DNA of 64,000 bases from Toxorhynchites rutilus septentrionalis (GCF_029784135.1 NC_073746.1:299033614-299097613); one strand, 5' to 3'; numbered from the stretch's first letter, positions 35,013 to 46,484 are shown. Notes: a model not told the origin generated them from the letters alone. Program-made: numbers and translations.

Positions 35013-36317
35013 CAGATCGGACTCGATTATATATGATTCGATTATGTAAAATTTAGGACTCGATTATACACAGTTTGAAGAAAAAAGTTTTTTTTTTATA
35101 ATTCAAATATGAATAATTTCAAGAAAAAAATCGACCTTTCAACATTAAAGCAGAGATCGTAATGCTCGCCGATTTGAGACGAAAAACATCCGTTTTCACC
35201 CACAGGGAAAAATAGCTGAGAATATAGGAGGCGAGAGAATGTTATACGCTCACTTCGATTCTCGCGAGAAACGCAAAGCCGATTTTTATTTTTCGGTGAG
35301 TTATGATTGTCGAAAAATGGTTTCGTTTTCAGTGACTCCTTGATGCCGATAATGGTTTTTCACTTCTTCAGTACAGCTGAAAACATGCGGCAATATTGGG
35401 TTTCATCGTGAAGTGAACATGAGTAGGATTAATATTTCTACAATTCAGACGCTGTCCAAATGCAGATCGTTTGGACGCTGTCCTAACAGATTAACGTTGG
35501 TAAAGTTAGCTATGATTTTTCGCTCCATATTTTCAGTACCAAATGAGAGACGAAAAACCATTCTCGTTGAACTTCCGAGAACGAGATTTTCCACATCTCT
35601 TTCTCTCTGAAAAAGAATTTTCGGTGAAAACGGAGAGACGAAAATATCAACAATACACGGTTCATCGAAAACTAGATTGATTGATTGAATATTTATCGTG
35701 CATCCGAGCGAGGATTTCAATCTCTGCATTAAAGTGAAATTCAAGTGGCATTTATAAGTACAGTGGGTTAAAAAAATCGCGATTTTTGAAGATTTTGATT
35801 GAATTTTCATCAGGAATTGTTTATATCGATATTGCAGCGAAATTAAGAGAGATAGAAGTTGGGCGTCAAAGAACAAATTATAAAGGGGTTAGAGAGCTTT
35901 AATTTAATTGATAGAAATAATCAAGTTTAGTATATATTTTTGGGATAAAATTAATATGTAATTACAAATTTGAAAAAAAATAACTTTTAAATTTTCCACA
36001 TCCAAAATATTATTTAATCCACTAATTTAGATGTTCCACTGCTATATCGTGTACTAAATTTTCTCATCTTTCAAATGGAAGCAACAGAATCGGATTACGT
36101 AGCGTACTTTTCAATGTAGGGTCAGTTTGAGCCTACAGAGTCCGAAACAAAGAAAAAGTTCTATAACTCTGTCATCGTTGAAATTCGAACATATGCGTAG
36201 AAGGATTTTTTCCGTGAAATATAACCGTCTATCACCTCCTGGGAGATTCTGGAAATTTATTTTTTTTATATGGGAAAGGTGTTTTCTCACTTTAATGGAA
36301 TGAATCAAAAGTAGAAA
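35013..36317 (+). repeat. Repeat Y copy 2, split by a hAT-like MITE
   Basis: Homologous to 16042-17998 (starting CAGATCGGACTCGATTATAT; later CAGTGGGTTAAAAAAATCGC and AGGAATTGTTTATAT.GATAT). It carries a 576-bp insertion at 35151-35726 that copy 1 lacks, and lacks the pogo-like insertion of copy 1. The right side ends abruptly at the fragment beginning at 36318. Confidence 0.8.
35151..35726. mobile_element. hAT-like MITE with 8-bp target duplication
   Basis: The ends CAGAGATCG.. and ..TCTCTG are inverted (complement of the right end: CAGAGATTGAAATCCTCG). They are flanked by an exact 8-bp duplication CATTAAAG at 35143-35150 and 35727-35734. An 8-bp duplication and CAGRG-type ends are hallmarks of the hAT superfamily. 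Copy 1 of repeat Y shows the uninterrupted site near 16190-16200 (AACGTTAAGGTGAAG). The interior is non-coding. Confidence 0.88.
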
Positions 36318-36575
36318 AGGTCTGAATACGCACCAATTAATCATCTGGTGGTTGCTTAACAATTAGCTCAAATGAGAAGCGCTTTGACACCAATAGAAGG
36401 TGAACATTATAAATCTTCAAAACATGTGAATCCGTAAAATTATCCTATAAAACCTGAAAACCATCAAAAAGACTATTTTTTATATGTCTGGAAACATTTG
36501 AATTACTGATTTGACACAGGTGCGCTGAACTAGAGATATTTTCGACTGTACAAATCAACATCATTTACCTTAGTT
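36318..36575. repeat. Partial copy of the GGTAAATGAT MITE
   Basis: Matches the right third of the element at 20153-21032 (AAAGGTCTGAATACGCACCA; ending CATCATTTACCTTAG). The left part is missing at the junction with repeat Y. Confidence 0.75.
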
Positions 36576-36769
36576 TCTTTTATATGCGCTTCATGAACTG
36601 GACTAGATATCATTTCTACTTCTTTCATATGAAGCATGCTGCCTGCTCATAAGACTACAAGCGTCGAAAGAACACCGAAAATTTGCAATGCATTCTGAGT
36701 CTTTCAGATGCTTGAATGTTGGTTAAGCATTTTAGCTACAATTTTTAATGAAATACGAAATGCAATATA

Positions 36770-37405
36770 CCGTTCTGAATCATATTTCGGACACTTTGTT
36801 CTAATATCTTGAAATGCTTAATGCACTGAAGATATAACTATCAAATTAATATCACAATTGCTTCTTTAGAGTAATCCCTTGGTTTCACTATCATTTCACA
36901 TGAGAATTACATTTGAATTATAACATAATCGACAGAAATTTTACAACACTACTCATTATCGTTTGTGTTTGACGTTTCCTTAGCGTGAGCACGTAGGATT
37001 TACCCGTTCATCAATATTTGAATTTCTCCCGTATTTCATCAGTTCTCATCATTGTTATCAGTTTACTTTGATAGCTTGATAAGTGTTTCGCAGTTGACTA
37101 TAAAATATAATCAAGTGTAATGTAATTTTCGTCCAAAAAATTACAAAATAAAGTGTCCGAAATTTGAATTCAATATGTCCGAAATTTGATTCGTTGTCCG
37201 AAGTTTGATTCTTATTCGCTTCATTTGAAAAGCAATTTATTCGATGATTTTTTATGTTTTCAATCAAATAGGTACCAAAGTACCAAGCTTAAAAGCGTAT
37301 TGAACTAATTTATTAAAAATATCAACCAAATAATAGCTGTGCATAAAGTTTAGATCTGTTTTCTGCATCATATGCCTTAAGCGTCCGAAATATGATTCGA
37401 AACGG
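36770..37405. mobile_element. TA MITE T, copy 2 (636 bp)
   Basis: The ends CCGTTCTGAATCATATTTCG and complement CCGTTTCGAATCATATTTCG are flanked by TA (36768-36769, 37406-37407). It is colinear with the copy at 33439-34039, with small insertions and deletions. Confidence 0.92.
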
Positions 37406-37407
37406 TA

Positions 37408-39770
37408 TTTCTCTTTGGTGAGAGTATTCCCATTCCTGTTCGGGTAAAATACCTAATCCTCAACATCAAACCAACCAAAGCGTGTGTAAATTAAATCCAA
37501 ATTCCGAACGATTCGCCACTTGTCGTGATACTGCTCGGGAGGCATCTATTCATGCACCGATGCAGCGACATGGAGATACATAGAAACGCGACAGCGAACT
37601 ATCTCCACAGCTCGGATCCGTTTCACGCAACTTTATCACCGCGCATCGCATGATGAATTTTATCACACGCATCAGAAAAGCGCCATGTTTAGCCAACCGC
37701 GCCGCGCAATGCGCACAAAACCGTTTGCCGAGCCTCGGTTCGACGCGACGCGTTGCGATTGCGCGATGACATGTCGTGCGATCCCATCGGTGCCGCTCGC
37801 AGCGAAACCAACATTCGGCATTCGTTATTAAGACGTAAATCATAGCTTCGCATTTATTTGTTATTGCCCGGCTGTTATTACATTTGGCATATCACGTGCG
37901 AGCAAGTAAGCGACCGTCCTCCGTCTGTCTGCCTCTCCCCCCCCGTTACGGACCAACTTCTCTTACTTCTTGGCAAACCCGACGCAAGCGACACTCCGCT
38001 CACAACAATAATCACTTTCGAAATGCAAATATACACGGTTTTGCATTCGGTGGGTAATAATACGAGCGAAGAAGCGCCACAGAAATAAAACAAAAAATCC
38101 ACGAAGACGCCGCTGGCCTGGGGTTGGTAGCGAGGGGAGAGCGAAAAAAGTGACCGTTTTTCGCTTGGCCGGTCAACGGTGGCCAACATGAGGTACCGTC
38201 ACATTCATTCATTCATTCATTTGGTTGAATATGTGAAGACACTTCGCCGTGACGAAGCTCGCAAGCAGGAAAAAAAAACTTCAGAAAAAATAGACTGTCA
38301 GCCAACTGTAGCAAAAAGACAATTGAAGCAATTGAGTCACTCAAGACATGTCGGCGGGGACGTAAGTGACGATTGGGTAACGCGAATGGTACGCCATTGC
38401 TGCCACTCTCGACCGGTCGGTCATCCGAAAGTGACGCCAGACAGTCTTCGATCAAATTGGTTTTCAAGGCGGTTTCTACACGTTGGTAGGCCTCATTAAA
38501 GTGCTGTTTTGTGTGCTGACAGCTTCTCGATGATGAATCAATACGGCAGAGGTCAGTGCAGAAAATGGCTATAAATTGAGGGCCACCGGCAATTCCACCA
38601 TTGCTCTTCTGCGCTTCATGCACCCACCCACCATATTTTGTCAAAGCGAAAATGTCACCATTCTCCCCCCTCTCTTTCTTCTTTTCGCATTTTCTATCGC
38701 TGAATGACAATCTTCAACAGCCGGCGGTGACAAATCTCTGCCCTGCGATTGGCCAGCCAATCACGGCTCTCCGATTTGTCACATAGCAATCTGTGCGCTC
38801 TGTCTCCCATTCCCTTTCGTTCGGTCGCTATCCGACACTTCCCATGGCTCTACGATGTCACTCTGTCACAAGCAATTATTGTCACTGTGTCACTCTCTTT
38901 CTCTTTCCCTCGTTCGTCATCCGCGACCCTTCGACTCGCTTTTCGATCTTTTCCTTTGCATAAACAAACACACACACACACACACACGGAGGCGCACAGC
39001 AAGCGGTGACAAATTGTTTGGAGGCGTGTGTGTGTGCTTTGTGGTAGGCAAAAACGAAATCAAAGAGCTGGAACTGGTTTTGTCGCTTCGTTGTCATCGT
39101 CTCCGAGTTCGGTTTTTGTCCCGCTCAGACAGCCGCATAAACATACGATTTGTCAACCATATGCGAACTGCGCCGCGGTGGTTCGTTCTGGCTGCAAGGG
39201 TGATATTTCGGACGCGTTGAAAGCGGAGCGGGTAGATTGAATTACGCCGCCACTGTTAAAGGACAATGGCAGCGGATTGACGAGGGATAGACTACTGAGC
39301 CCTCTCGAGAGTACATGGGATGGGAGCGGTACAGCAAATCACACAGGGGGACGAAAAGAGGTATCTATTTTCAGGATTTGTGCAAGATTATGGCATTGCG
39401 TGGAGATGTGTCGGGTTCAAAGGAAATGGGTCGGGGTGAATGGAAGGTATGGAATGTTATTGCTATTTACACGGTGCTTATAACAATGGCATTCTGAAGG
39501 CCTACTGTGGCGGAGGCAACAAAGTGAAATGATGCCGAAGGGTTCTGAGGAACAGGGCGCCCAGTTTTGTCAATCGTAGAAATTATACGTTTAATTGACA
39601 CATACTATCAACATTTATTTTATTTTATTTATTTCTTTAAAAATTATTAATACAAATAGCCTTCTAATGGGTCTCAAAGTATGTATTACTTTCGTTTTCT
39701 ATAGTGAATTCAATTACATAAATGCCTTTTACAATCTGTTCTGAATGTAGTTAGTGAAGTTGTTGCTTTA
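37408..39770. other. G+C-richer low-repeat interval, no supported gene
   Basis: No mobile element is recognised. It contains a CATTCATTCATT tract (38201-38220), a (CA)n microsatellite at 38966-38990 and CT-rich stretches. Many short frames overlap on both strands (for example 38213-38710 minus, 38855-39220 plus) because stops are rare at this composition; none has a domain. The block could hold host regulatory DNA or an untranslated exon. Confidence 0.45.
38966..38990. repeat. (CA)n microsatellite
   Basis: About eleven CA dinucleotides in a row, preceded by AAACAAA. Confidence 0.95.
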
Positions 39771-39849
39771 GTTTTTTTAAACACATTTATTTCGAACACT
39801 AGATTACATTACATTATAGTTTCACACAGGTACACATTGTAAATAAAAT

Positions 39850-41335
39850 TCTAAAGCTTCTCCAGAAAGTGTGTTATTTGCATATAAAATAAAATTTACA
39901 TAATTTATGTTCTAAATTTTCTACTGCATTTGGACAGTGCTGACACATAGGGCAGTCTATTCGATTTTGTCGATAATGTAACGCAGCATTTGGTATTTTC
40001 CCGTTCACCAGTAGGTAATATAAAGAGCGTTCCGCCGATGTAAGTTTTCTGCTCTTGATGGTCTCCCAAACACTTTTCCAGAGCACGTTAGGGTTTTCCA
40101 ACGATATTGATGGCGTTTGTATGCTTCCTCTGAAAAAGTCGTGCAGAGAAGCAGTCGAAGGATTTTGCTTGAGACGATCAGGAACGTATGCTATAGTCTT
40201 TGCAACAGTTTTTAGGCAAGGATACAGTGCTGGAACAGCTGCAACATTCGGTGGATTAACCAGACAATTCGAGAATGTGAATGCAAAGAGATCGACTGAC
40301 TAGAAGCGCTTTGCATTTATACTTTGGCAGATGCAAATTAAGACCACCCATGCTAATTGGTAGTGCAAGTTGTTCTATGGGTATTCTCGTTGGGTAAAGC
40401 TGCCTATTTGAGATGTGATACGGGCAATTGCAATATTTGGGACATTGATAACAGAGGCCAAGAACCACAACCGCGAGGTGATGAAAGTATTTAGTATACT
40501 AATTTTTTGATGTAGTGTGAGGATCCTCGGCTTGAACATTCACACCAATTGCGACGTCTTTCTGATCTGATCTTTCTGAGCATCATTCCAGTTGAAGTCG
40601 ATCGTTTGCTTGAGAGAATTGAAAGGCGTCGTGCACAAATTACGTAACGCTAAAAATTCGGATTTTGAACCGCCTCCCCCCCCCTACGTAACGAAATTTC
40701 CTATCTCTAATACACAGAAAGTAACGCAACCCCGCACTTCCACTACCCCCCTCCCACCCCTTATCGCGTTACGTAATTTGTGCACGACGCCAAATATGTG
40801 ATTCCTAAAATTTTTACGGAGGGACGAACTGTCGAATAGATCCCGAATATAAGCCAAAGTCCATGAAGGTTTGTTCGATGATCGGAAGCTTATTGCTATC
40901 AGTTGTGATGATGGAAATGTTGTCCGCGTATGCTACCACTAGATCTAGTGGACCATTGCAAACTGAGCGCAGCTTTTCAAGGAGGGGATGTAGGTACAGG
41001 ACAAATAGATATGCATCTATAGCCTTGTCTTACTGAGCGTAGGATAGGGAATTCGAGAGAGAGATTTCCGTTTATTAGTAATCGCAAAACTGACGAGGAC
41101 ATTATCTTCCCAATTAGTGACACAAATTCCTGGTTCAAGCGAATGTTCCGCATCAAAGGCATGATCAAAGTCAAACCCAAACCCAAAGATCAACTATTCG
41201 GTCTTTTATTCCGTGCACGGCTTCGAATATGTTTCTCTTTGAGTTGAACACTTTTGGCTTTGATTTAGTATATCATTTTCAGTCATCACATGATCAAGTC
41301 GTTGTTTCAATATCCTAGCCACAATACAACAAATA
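39850..41335 (-). pseudogene. L1-like LINE ORF2, C-terminal two thirds
   Basis: Minus strand, N- to C-terminal: VARILKQRLDHVMTEND near 41335, GFDFDHAFDA near 41165 (motif A), LSLEFPILRSVRQG and CTYIPSL near 41050 (motif B), AYADNISIIT at ~40920 (motif C), then, after a 167-bp MITE, LPISMGGLNLHLPKYKCKAL (~40330) and SAERSLYYLLVNGKIPNAAL plus CPMCQHCPNAVENLEHKLC (39874-40060), the C-terminal Cys/His segment typical of insect L1-clade proteins. There are many frameshifts. The N-terminal reverse-transcriptase part continues at 42880-43600 beyond a 1.5-kb insertion. Confidence 0.8.
40625..40791. mobile_element. 167-bp MITE with perfect 26-bp inverted ends
   Basis: Left GGCGTCGTGCACAAATTACG.. and right ..CGTAATTTGTGCACGACGCC are exact complements over 26 bases. 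The centre is C-rich (CCCCCCCCCC and CCCCCCTCCCACCCC). It sits inside the L1-like ORF. Flanks are GAAA and AAAT, so the target duplication was not resolved. I recognise the ATTACGTAACGC motif as common in insect MITEs but cannot name the family. Confidence 0.88.
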
Positions 41336-41339
41336 CAAT

Positions 41340-42895
41340 TATCCCCTCAACAAATTTTGACGTAGGATTACGTCTTTCGGGAACATATTGGGGTACAAAT
41401 AGAAAATCGATAATCGAGCACATCGTGAGAATTGTCCAATTTCAAACGCTTATTGCTCAATTATTTCATGGTGGATTGATGAAATTTTTGCGTCAATCGA
41501 TTTCGGCACTCCATAACAATTTTTTATATTAAAGAAAATAATATATGTCATGAAACTAACTATCGAACAACTGAAAAATCTCAACCCCTATCCTAACGGA
41601 AATACACACTACTGATTGGTCGAAATTGACGACACATGCGGCGGGTCCCTAACAGAGACATCAAAACCAAGCTACCTGGGGGAAATCGGCATTTTTTTTT
41701 TAATCTGTATTATAGTGACTTTCAACTAATTTGGCTGGTTCGTCACTTTAACTTCCATTTTTGGAAGAATGTCGGCAGTGAGAATTGAACTCGTGACCTT
41801 TAGCGTGAGAGGTATGGATGTTACCACTACGCCAGATCGCCTCCACAGGGAAATCGGCATTGCAAATACATGAGAGTAGGGGGAACTTTTGTTCCTACCG
41901 AAATGTATTCCTTACAGAGACATCAAAACCAAGGTGCCCAGGGGAAATCGGCATTGCAAAAATCGGGGGCATTTTTATATTGCAAGTAAGGTGAGTGAAA
42001 CGATTAATTCTAGCAAATAAAATTTAAATTTGGAACGTTAATGTTGGTTGCTTCGTGAAATTTCATATCAATGACCGATCGTGTATTGTGAAAAGTTTAG
42101 CACAAGTGTAAGTATAAAATTGTATATGATAGTAGTTGTGTTAAAAATGACTTGATATATGACAAAATTAATTTCAATTTTCATAAATTGAAATAAATCG
42201 TGTCATATATCAAGTCATTTTCAAGGTGTGTTCCCGCTCGAGAACCGTTCGTTTGGATTAAGATGTCTGTTTTGTTGTGTTCATCTTCGCCCAAGGAAAG
42301 TTTATACGGCGAGAAAAATTGGAAAAGTGAAGAAATATTAGAAGAAGTGATATCCCATATGCTCTACATATAATATTAGGTGTTGTTAGTCTAATTAAAA
42401 TTCGTATTGGGTTGAAAGGGTAAATACTCAGAAAGTAAAAATTATAAAAGAAAATTACATTTTCCATTTCAAATATGGTTTCTCTATACTAAAGTAACAT
42501 TTGTTTACTGATGAGAAAATTTGATAATTGTGTTCGGTGTTGGTATTTATCTTATATTACATTGATGAGTTTATTTTTATTTATTTCATCCATACATAAA
42601 ACAGGAGGCATCCCGTCTAGGATCACAAAGGCCGATTTTCATCACATCTCGTTCCACTTCGGTATCTTTTATCTGATACGCATCATCCAACGACTGTTTA
42701 CCATCCTCCTGTCATCATCACTCGGTGAACACTGGTGAAGTGAACAAACAATACCCAACAACCAAACAAAACGGCTCTTTTCAGGGCCACCAAATCATTA
42801 TCAAAGAGTTTAACGATGTAATTCTTCAAACATATCCAAAATCAACAGATAGCCTAACGCAATTCTAGGTCAATTATGCGGTCGTGTCTCGGACA
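41340..42895. repeat. Insertion in the L1-like element: repeat R copy and flanks
   Basis: It separates two adjacent parts of the L1 reverse transcriptase. The left part, TTTTGACGTAGGATTACGTC then CGGGAACATATTGGGGTACA, is repeated at 60713-60820. The right end, TTATGCGGTCGTGTCTCGGA, is the complement of the start of the repeat at 26905. Between 41680 and 41990 are GGGAAATCGGCATT units. Around 42130-42230 a ~45-bp sequence (ATGACTTGATATATGACA) recurs inverted. Frames are short and unconvincing. Confidence 0.65.
41694..41847 (-). mobile_element. tRNA-derived SINE, minus strand, 14-bp target duplication
   Basis: On the minus strand the element opens with GGAGGCGATCTGGCGTAGTG (A box) and GGTCACGAGTTCAATTCTCA (B box) and ends in a poly-A tract (plus-strand T run at 41692-41701). 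It is flanked by the exact repeat GGGAAATCGGCATT at 41680-41693 and 41848-41861. At 154 bp it is a different family from the SINE at 11511. It is not a tRNA gene: no complete cloverleaf was seen. Confidence 0.88.
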
Positions 42896-43600
42896 CAACC
42901 CTCCTGTGACTTTTTCGGAAATATGCCCTCGAATTGCTTCGTTGAGCATCAAATTCAATTGAGGGTGGATAATATCATAGGCTCTTTCGTAAAATTCTTT
43001 AGGAATACCGTCTCTGCCTGGCGATTTCCTCGATGCACTTGACTTTATAGCGGAGAAGATTTCCGAGGCACAGATCTCGATCATCAGCTGATTGTTACTT
43101 ACGGGGCCTTCCGGAACAATTCGATTTGTTGGAAAGTAATTATTTTGTTCTAAATTCTCCGCAGTGTAGAGGTTTTTGAAATAGTCAAACACATGACTCT
43201 CTATTTCATTAGTGCAAGTGAGTAGCTGGTTCTGAAGTTGCATTTTGTCGATAGTACTGTTCTTCTTATTTTGTACCCTTTCACCGGCTTGAAAAGAAGA
43301 AAGTTTTTCCCCACAGATTAATCGGTCATTTAGATATTCGTACGCTTTGGAAAAATGCCTTTGTCCTTTAATTTTAATTATTTGTGTTCTCCCATTCAGA
43401 TTGTTCTGCATATCTTCATAAGCAATTTTCGATTGACGATACCAAAATTTGTTTCTTGCGTGGAAATCTCGAAACGCTTGGTTAGTTTTCCAACGGAAAA
43501 AAAACTCCTCAAAAACGTGCCAACTATTATAGTTTCGTTTTTCTCGAAGCCAATAGTTCCACTTTCTGCTGAACTTCTGAAGGTTTTCCGAATTGAGAAC
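42880..43600 (-). pseudogene. L1-like LINE ORF2, N-terminal reverse-transcriptase part
   Basis: Minus strand: QRHFSKAYEYLNDRLICGEK (conserved linker before the polymerase), ESHVFDYFKNLYTAENLEQN, then EIFSAIKSSASRKSPGRDGI and PKEFYERAYDIIHPQLNLML, the SPG.DGIP.EFY signature of the L1 clade. Upstream of 43440 a second frame gives FRDFHARNKFWYRQSK. It joins, across the 1.5-kb insertion, to the polymerase core at 39850-41335. The endonuclease and ORF1 are missing. Confidence 0.8.
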
Positions 43601-43830
43601 ATGTGCACGAATAGATCAAAATCCTAGCTCATACGGACGTCCGAGTAAAAGGAGTAAAAAAGGAGCGCATGAAGGAGAACAATATCTATCCCGGTCTTAT
43701 CTTATTAATCTGTATATTATACAAATGCTTACCAGTATTTGTGAGTCATGACATTTTCTGTTATGTTATGTCTCATTTAATGTCATAAATCGGGATGACA
43801 AAACATGAGCTAAAAATCAATTTTGGGTGT

Positions 43831-43911
43831 AGTGACCATTCTATCCTGGATTCCTCGAGTCGAAAAGACGCACCACGCTAGATATGGGGTACAGACTATT
43901 GGGGCGTTGCA
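43831..43911 (+). repeat. Fragment of an I-clade LINE 3' UTR
   Basis: About 80 bp (CCATTCTATCCTGGATTCCT and CACCACGCTAGATATGGGGT) matching, in inverted orientation, 61330-61412 in the 3' UTR of the truncated I-clade element. No tail or duplication was seen. Confidence 0.75.
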
Positions 43912-43985
43912 TCGCATGGATCGAACCAAAGTCGGCTTGAATGTAAGGATGTCTTACATGACCAGGCTATCCACATAACCACTGC
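43912..43985 (-). repeat. tRNA-like SINE fragment
   Basis: On the minus strand there is GTGCAGTGGTTATGTGG (A-box-like) and ACTTTGGTTCGATCCATG (B-box-like), 30-35 bp apart. No tail or duplication was found, and the left edge abuts the LINE UTR fragment. A third tRNA-derived SINE family is the simplest reading. Confidence 0.45.
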
Positions 43986-44435
43986 ACAATGGTCCAGGAG
44001 ATGCATTGAAGTGGAAATTAGCATTTAGAGCTCGACGGGTATTCTCTAGACAAAAACTGTCTTCGGAAAAGGTGTTACATATGATAGAGCGCTCATTTTT
44101 ATGTTATCAAAAAAGAGTGACCAAAATTGTCGATGAAATAAAAAATATAACTTTCTTATCTTTATGAATATAGGTAAACATAGTTCAACAATGTTGTAGT
44201 CCCAGTTATTTGAGACATTTTTGTAGAACAAAGTTTTTTTTCTATCTCTTGAAATAACCAATATAGCGCCTTTTTCTAAGTTGCGTTAGGGTCACCATGA
44301 AAAAACGGTGTTTATACTCTAACTTTTATATTTAAAATACTACATACAAACTATCCTCGAAAAATTTTTAGAACATACTAATACAAACATTTTGCGATGC
44401 AGAACTTGCCTATATCTCAACTTCACTCAAAGTTA

Positions 44436-44813
44436 CACTGGAGTCGCTTTTTACGCGGGGTATACGTGCCGCGTAAATTCCAAAATCCGCGTATAAAAAA
44501 ACCGCGTAAATTCCAAAATCCGCGTGAAACTAAACCAGGTAATCTTTAAAATCTGTTTAAAAATCTAACAAACAGTGAATTATTAGTTTAAAATGCAACC
44601 CATATTCTAACAATTGATTACCTGAATTCTTTGCATGCTACAATCATGCTATCTGTATCTTCTTTTATTTCTCAGCCACTAATTAGTGATTCAATCTAAA
44701 CTAATTTCGTGAAAAGTAACATCAATTAGCATATTTAATTTTTACGCGGTTGATACGTACCGCGTAAAAAAACCGCGTAAATTTCGAAATCCGCGTAAAA
44801 AGCGACTTCAGTG
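44436..44813. mobile_element. TA MITE with CACTGGAGTCGC ends (378 bp)
   Basis: The ends CACTGGAGTCGCTTTTTACG and complement CACTGAAGTCGCTTTTTACG are inverted. The left flank is TA and the right flank TG, which reads as a mutated TA because uninterrupted W copies have AAAGTTATTGATA here (complement at ~48410). CCGCGTAAATTCCAAAATCC recurs inside both ends. The ends are of the pogo/Tigger general type. Confidence 0.85.
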
Positions 44814-45054
44814 TGTTGATATTTCTTCCCAAAAAATACGCTCTCTTCAATTGCTTGCCATTCTTACCTAAACCTAACAAATGTTTGTTGGCGGAATTTG
44901 AAAGAACAATTTTCACTCTATATAATATGTGATTCTCGAAGATATGTTTTTTTTTGTATTTGAGTAAATTAAAATTGGAATCATGAGTTCTTGGGTGAAA
45001 TCCCATCAATAACTTTGAGCAGGATAAAGATACTGACAAATTCTGCACCGCAAA

Positions 45055-46037
45055 GTGAGTTCTTCTTGTATGTATCTCCTTTTCGTTTTTTTTTTAATAG
45101 AGGATTGACGTTGCTTTTCCTTCAATTATGTCATGCTAACCCTTACTACAAGAACAATGATTTCGTTAATAATTGCTCGACTGATTACTTGAGAAATTGT
45201 TAGTTTTTATTACAAATCCAAATCGCAGGTATCAAGTTTTCCTTTTCGAGGTTCAAATATAAATTGCAAGACTAGGTTCAAGATGCTAGAGTCCCAATTC
45301 GGAAAACTTCCGTGATTTCCGTGTATTACAATGGAAGAGCATGACGTGCGACTAGGCACAAATATTAAGTCCGATCCGAGTCTGATAAGACCTTATCAGG
45401 TGACCCTTCAATATATTCAATCTTCAAATGCATTTGATTTTCGAGTTTTTGCTCCGTTGAACAGAGGAGACTTTTCAGGTTACCGTTCAGCTGCTACGAA
45501 ATGCATTTGATGTTCGAGTTTTCGTTTCAACGAGTAATTGGGTCCACGCTTACAAAATTAATTCACTTACCAGAGTTATGATCCTTTTGCAGAGACCTTT
45601 TCAGGTCACCCTTTAATATCTTCACGGCTACGAATGCATTTGGTTTTCAAGTTTTCGTTTCGTCAAGTGATCTCTAGTTTGCGTTAGCATAATCACATCA
45701 CTTACCACAGTGAATCCTGATTATTACCCCTTCCCACTAACAAACTATTCCTTCCATGATAAACGCTAGGGAACCACGCTATAGAGGCGACCCTTCTGGC
45801 CTTCGGGCGGCGAATATCATACTAACATTCCTACCCTTCCCCTGGTGACTGTAAGGACGTGGCCGGCGTCGTTATTGATCATTGAAAGCTCGAATCACCG
45901 AACATTACACAACGAGAATGATTTGCTAGTCCCAAGCGTCATTCTGTGTGTTCTTTGTGCAATTTGGTTGGTTCAGGTCAATCACGGAGAGCAACTATGA
46001 ATTGTACAGTCTACCCAAGCTCAAGCTCAAGCTCAAG
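45055..46037 (+). mobile_element. LINE-type insertion with CAAGCT tail and 22-bp duplication
   Basis: It is bracketed by the exact repeat CTGACAAATTCTGCACCGCA.. (22 bp, 45033-45054 and 46038-46059). The related W sequence at ~56990-57020 lacks the insert. The 3' end is a CAAGCT tandem (46014-46037) preceded by ~150 bp that looks like a LINE 3' UTR. There is no open frame; the inside has two or three imperfect units with TTTTCAGGT.ACC.TT and AATGCATTTG.TTTTC (45390-45690). Such simple-repeat tails occur in several mosquito LINE groups, perhaps the Loa/Lian group; I cannot assign it firmly. Confidence 0.75.
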
Positions 46038-46484
46038 CTGACAAATTCTGCACCGCAAAATGTTGGTCTTGATAAGTTCTAAAAGTCGTACGAAGACCAT
46101 TTTGATGTAGATTTTGAAATATAAAAGTTAGAGTAAAAAACTGTTTTGTTCATGGTTACCCTAATGCAATTCAGTTGAAAAACAACTTTGTGGCAGATAT
46201 TTATTCTTTAGACAAAAACTGTCTTCGATAAAGTTGTTACATATGATAGAGCACTTATTTATATGTTTTCAAAAATAGGGTGACCAAAACTGTCAATCTA
46301 ACTTTCTTATCTTTGTAGATAGAGATAAACATAGTTCGACAATGTTGTAGTCCCAATTATTTTGAACAACTTTGTAGAACAAAGCTTTTTTCTATCTTTT
46401 AATATGATTGATTTAGCGCTTTTTTCCTAAGTTACATTAGGGTGACCATGAAAAAGCGGTTTTTTGGCTCTAACTTTTATATTT

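Noticed and set aside
38213..38710. 165-codon minus-strand frame as a gene
   Set aside because: It lies in G+C-richer sequence where long chance frames occur on both strands; no domain, and competing frames overlap.
41770..41847. Possible tRNA gene on the minus strand
   Set aside because: Same reason: head of a 154-bp SINE with poly-A and a 14-bp duplication.
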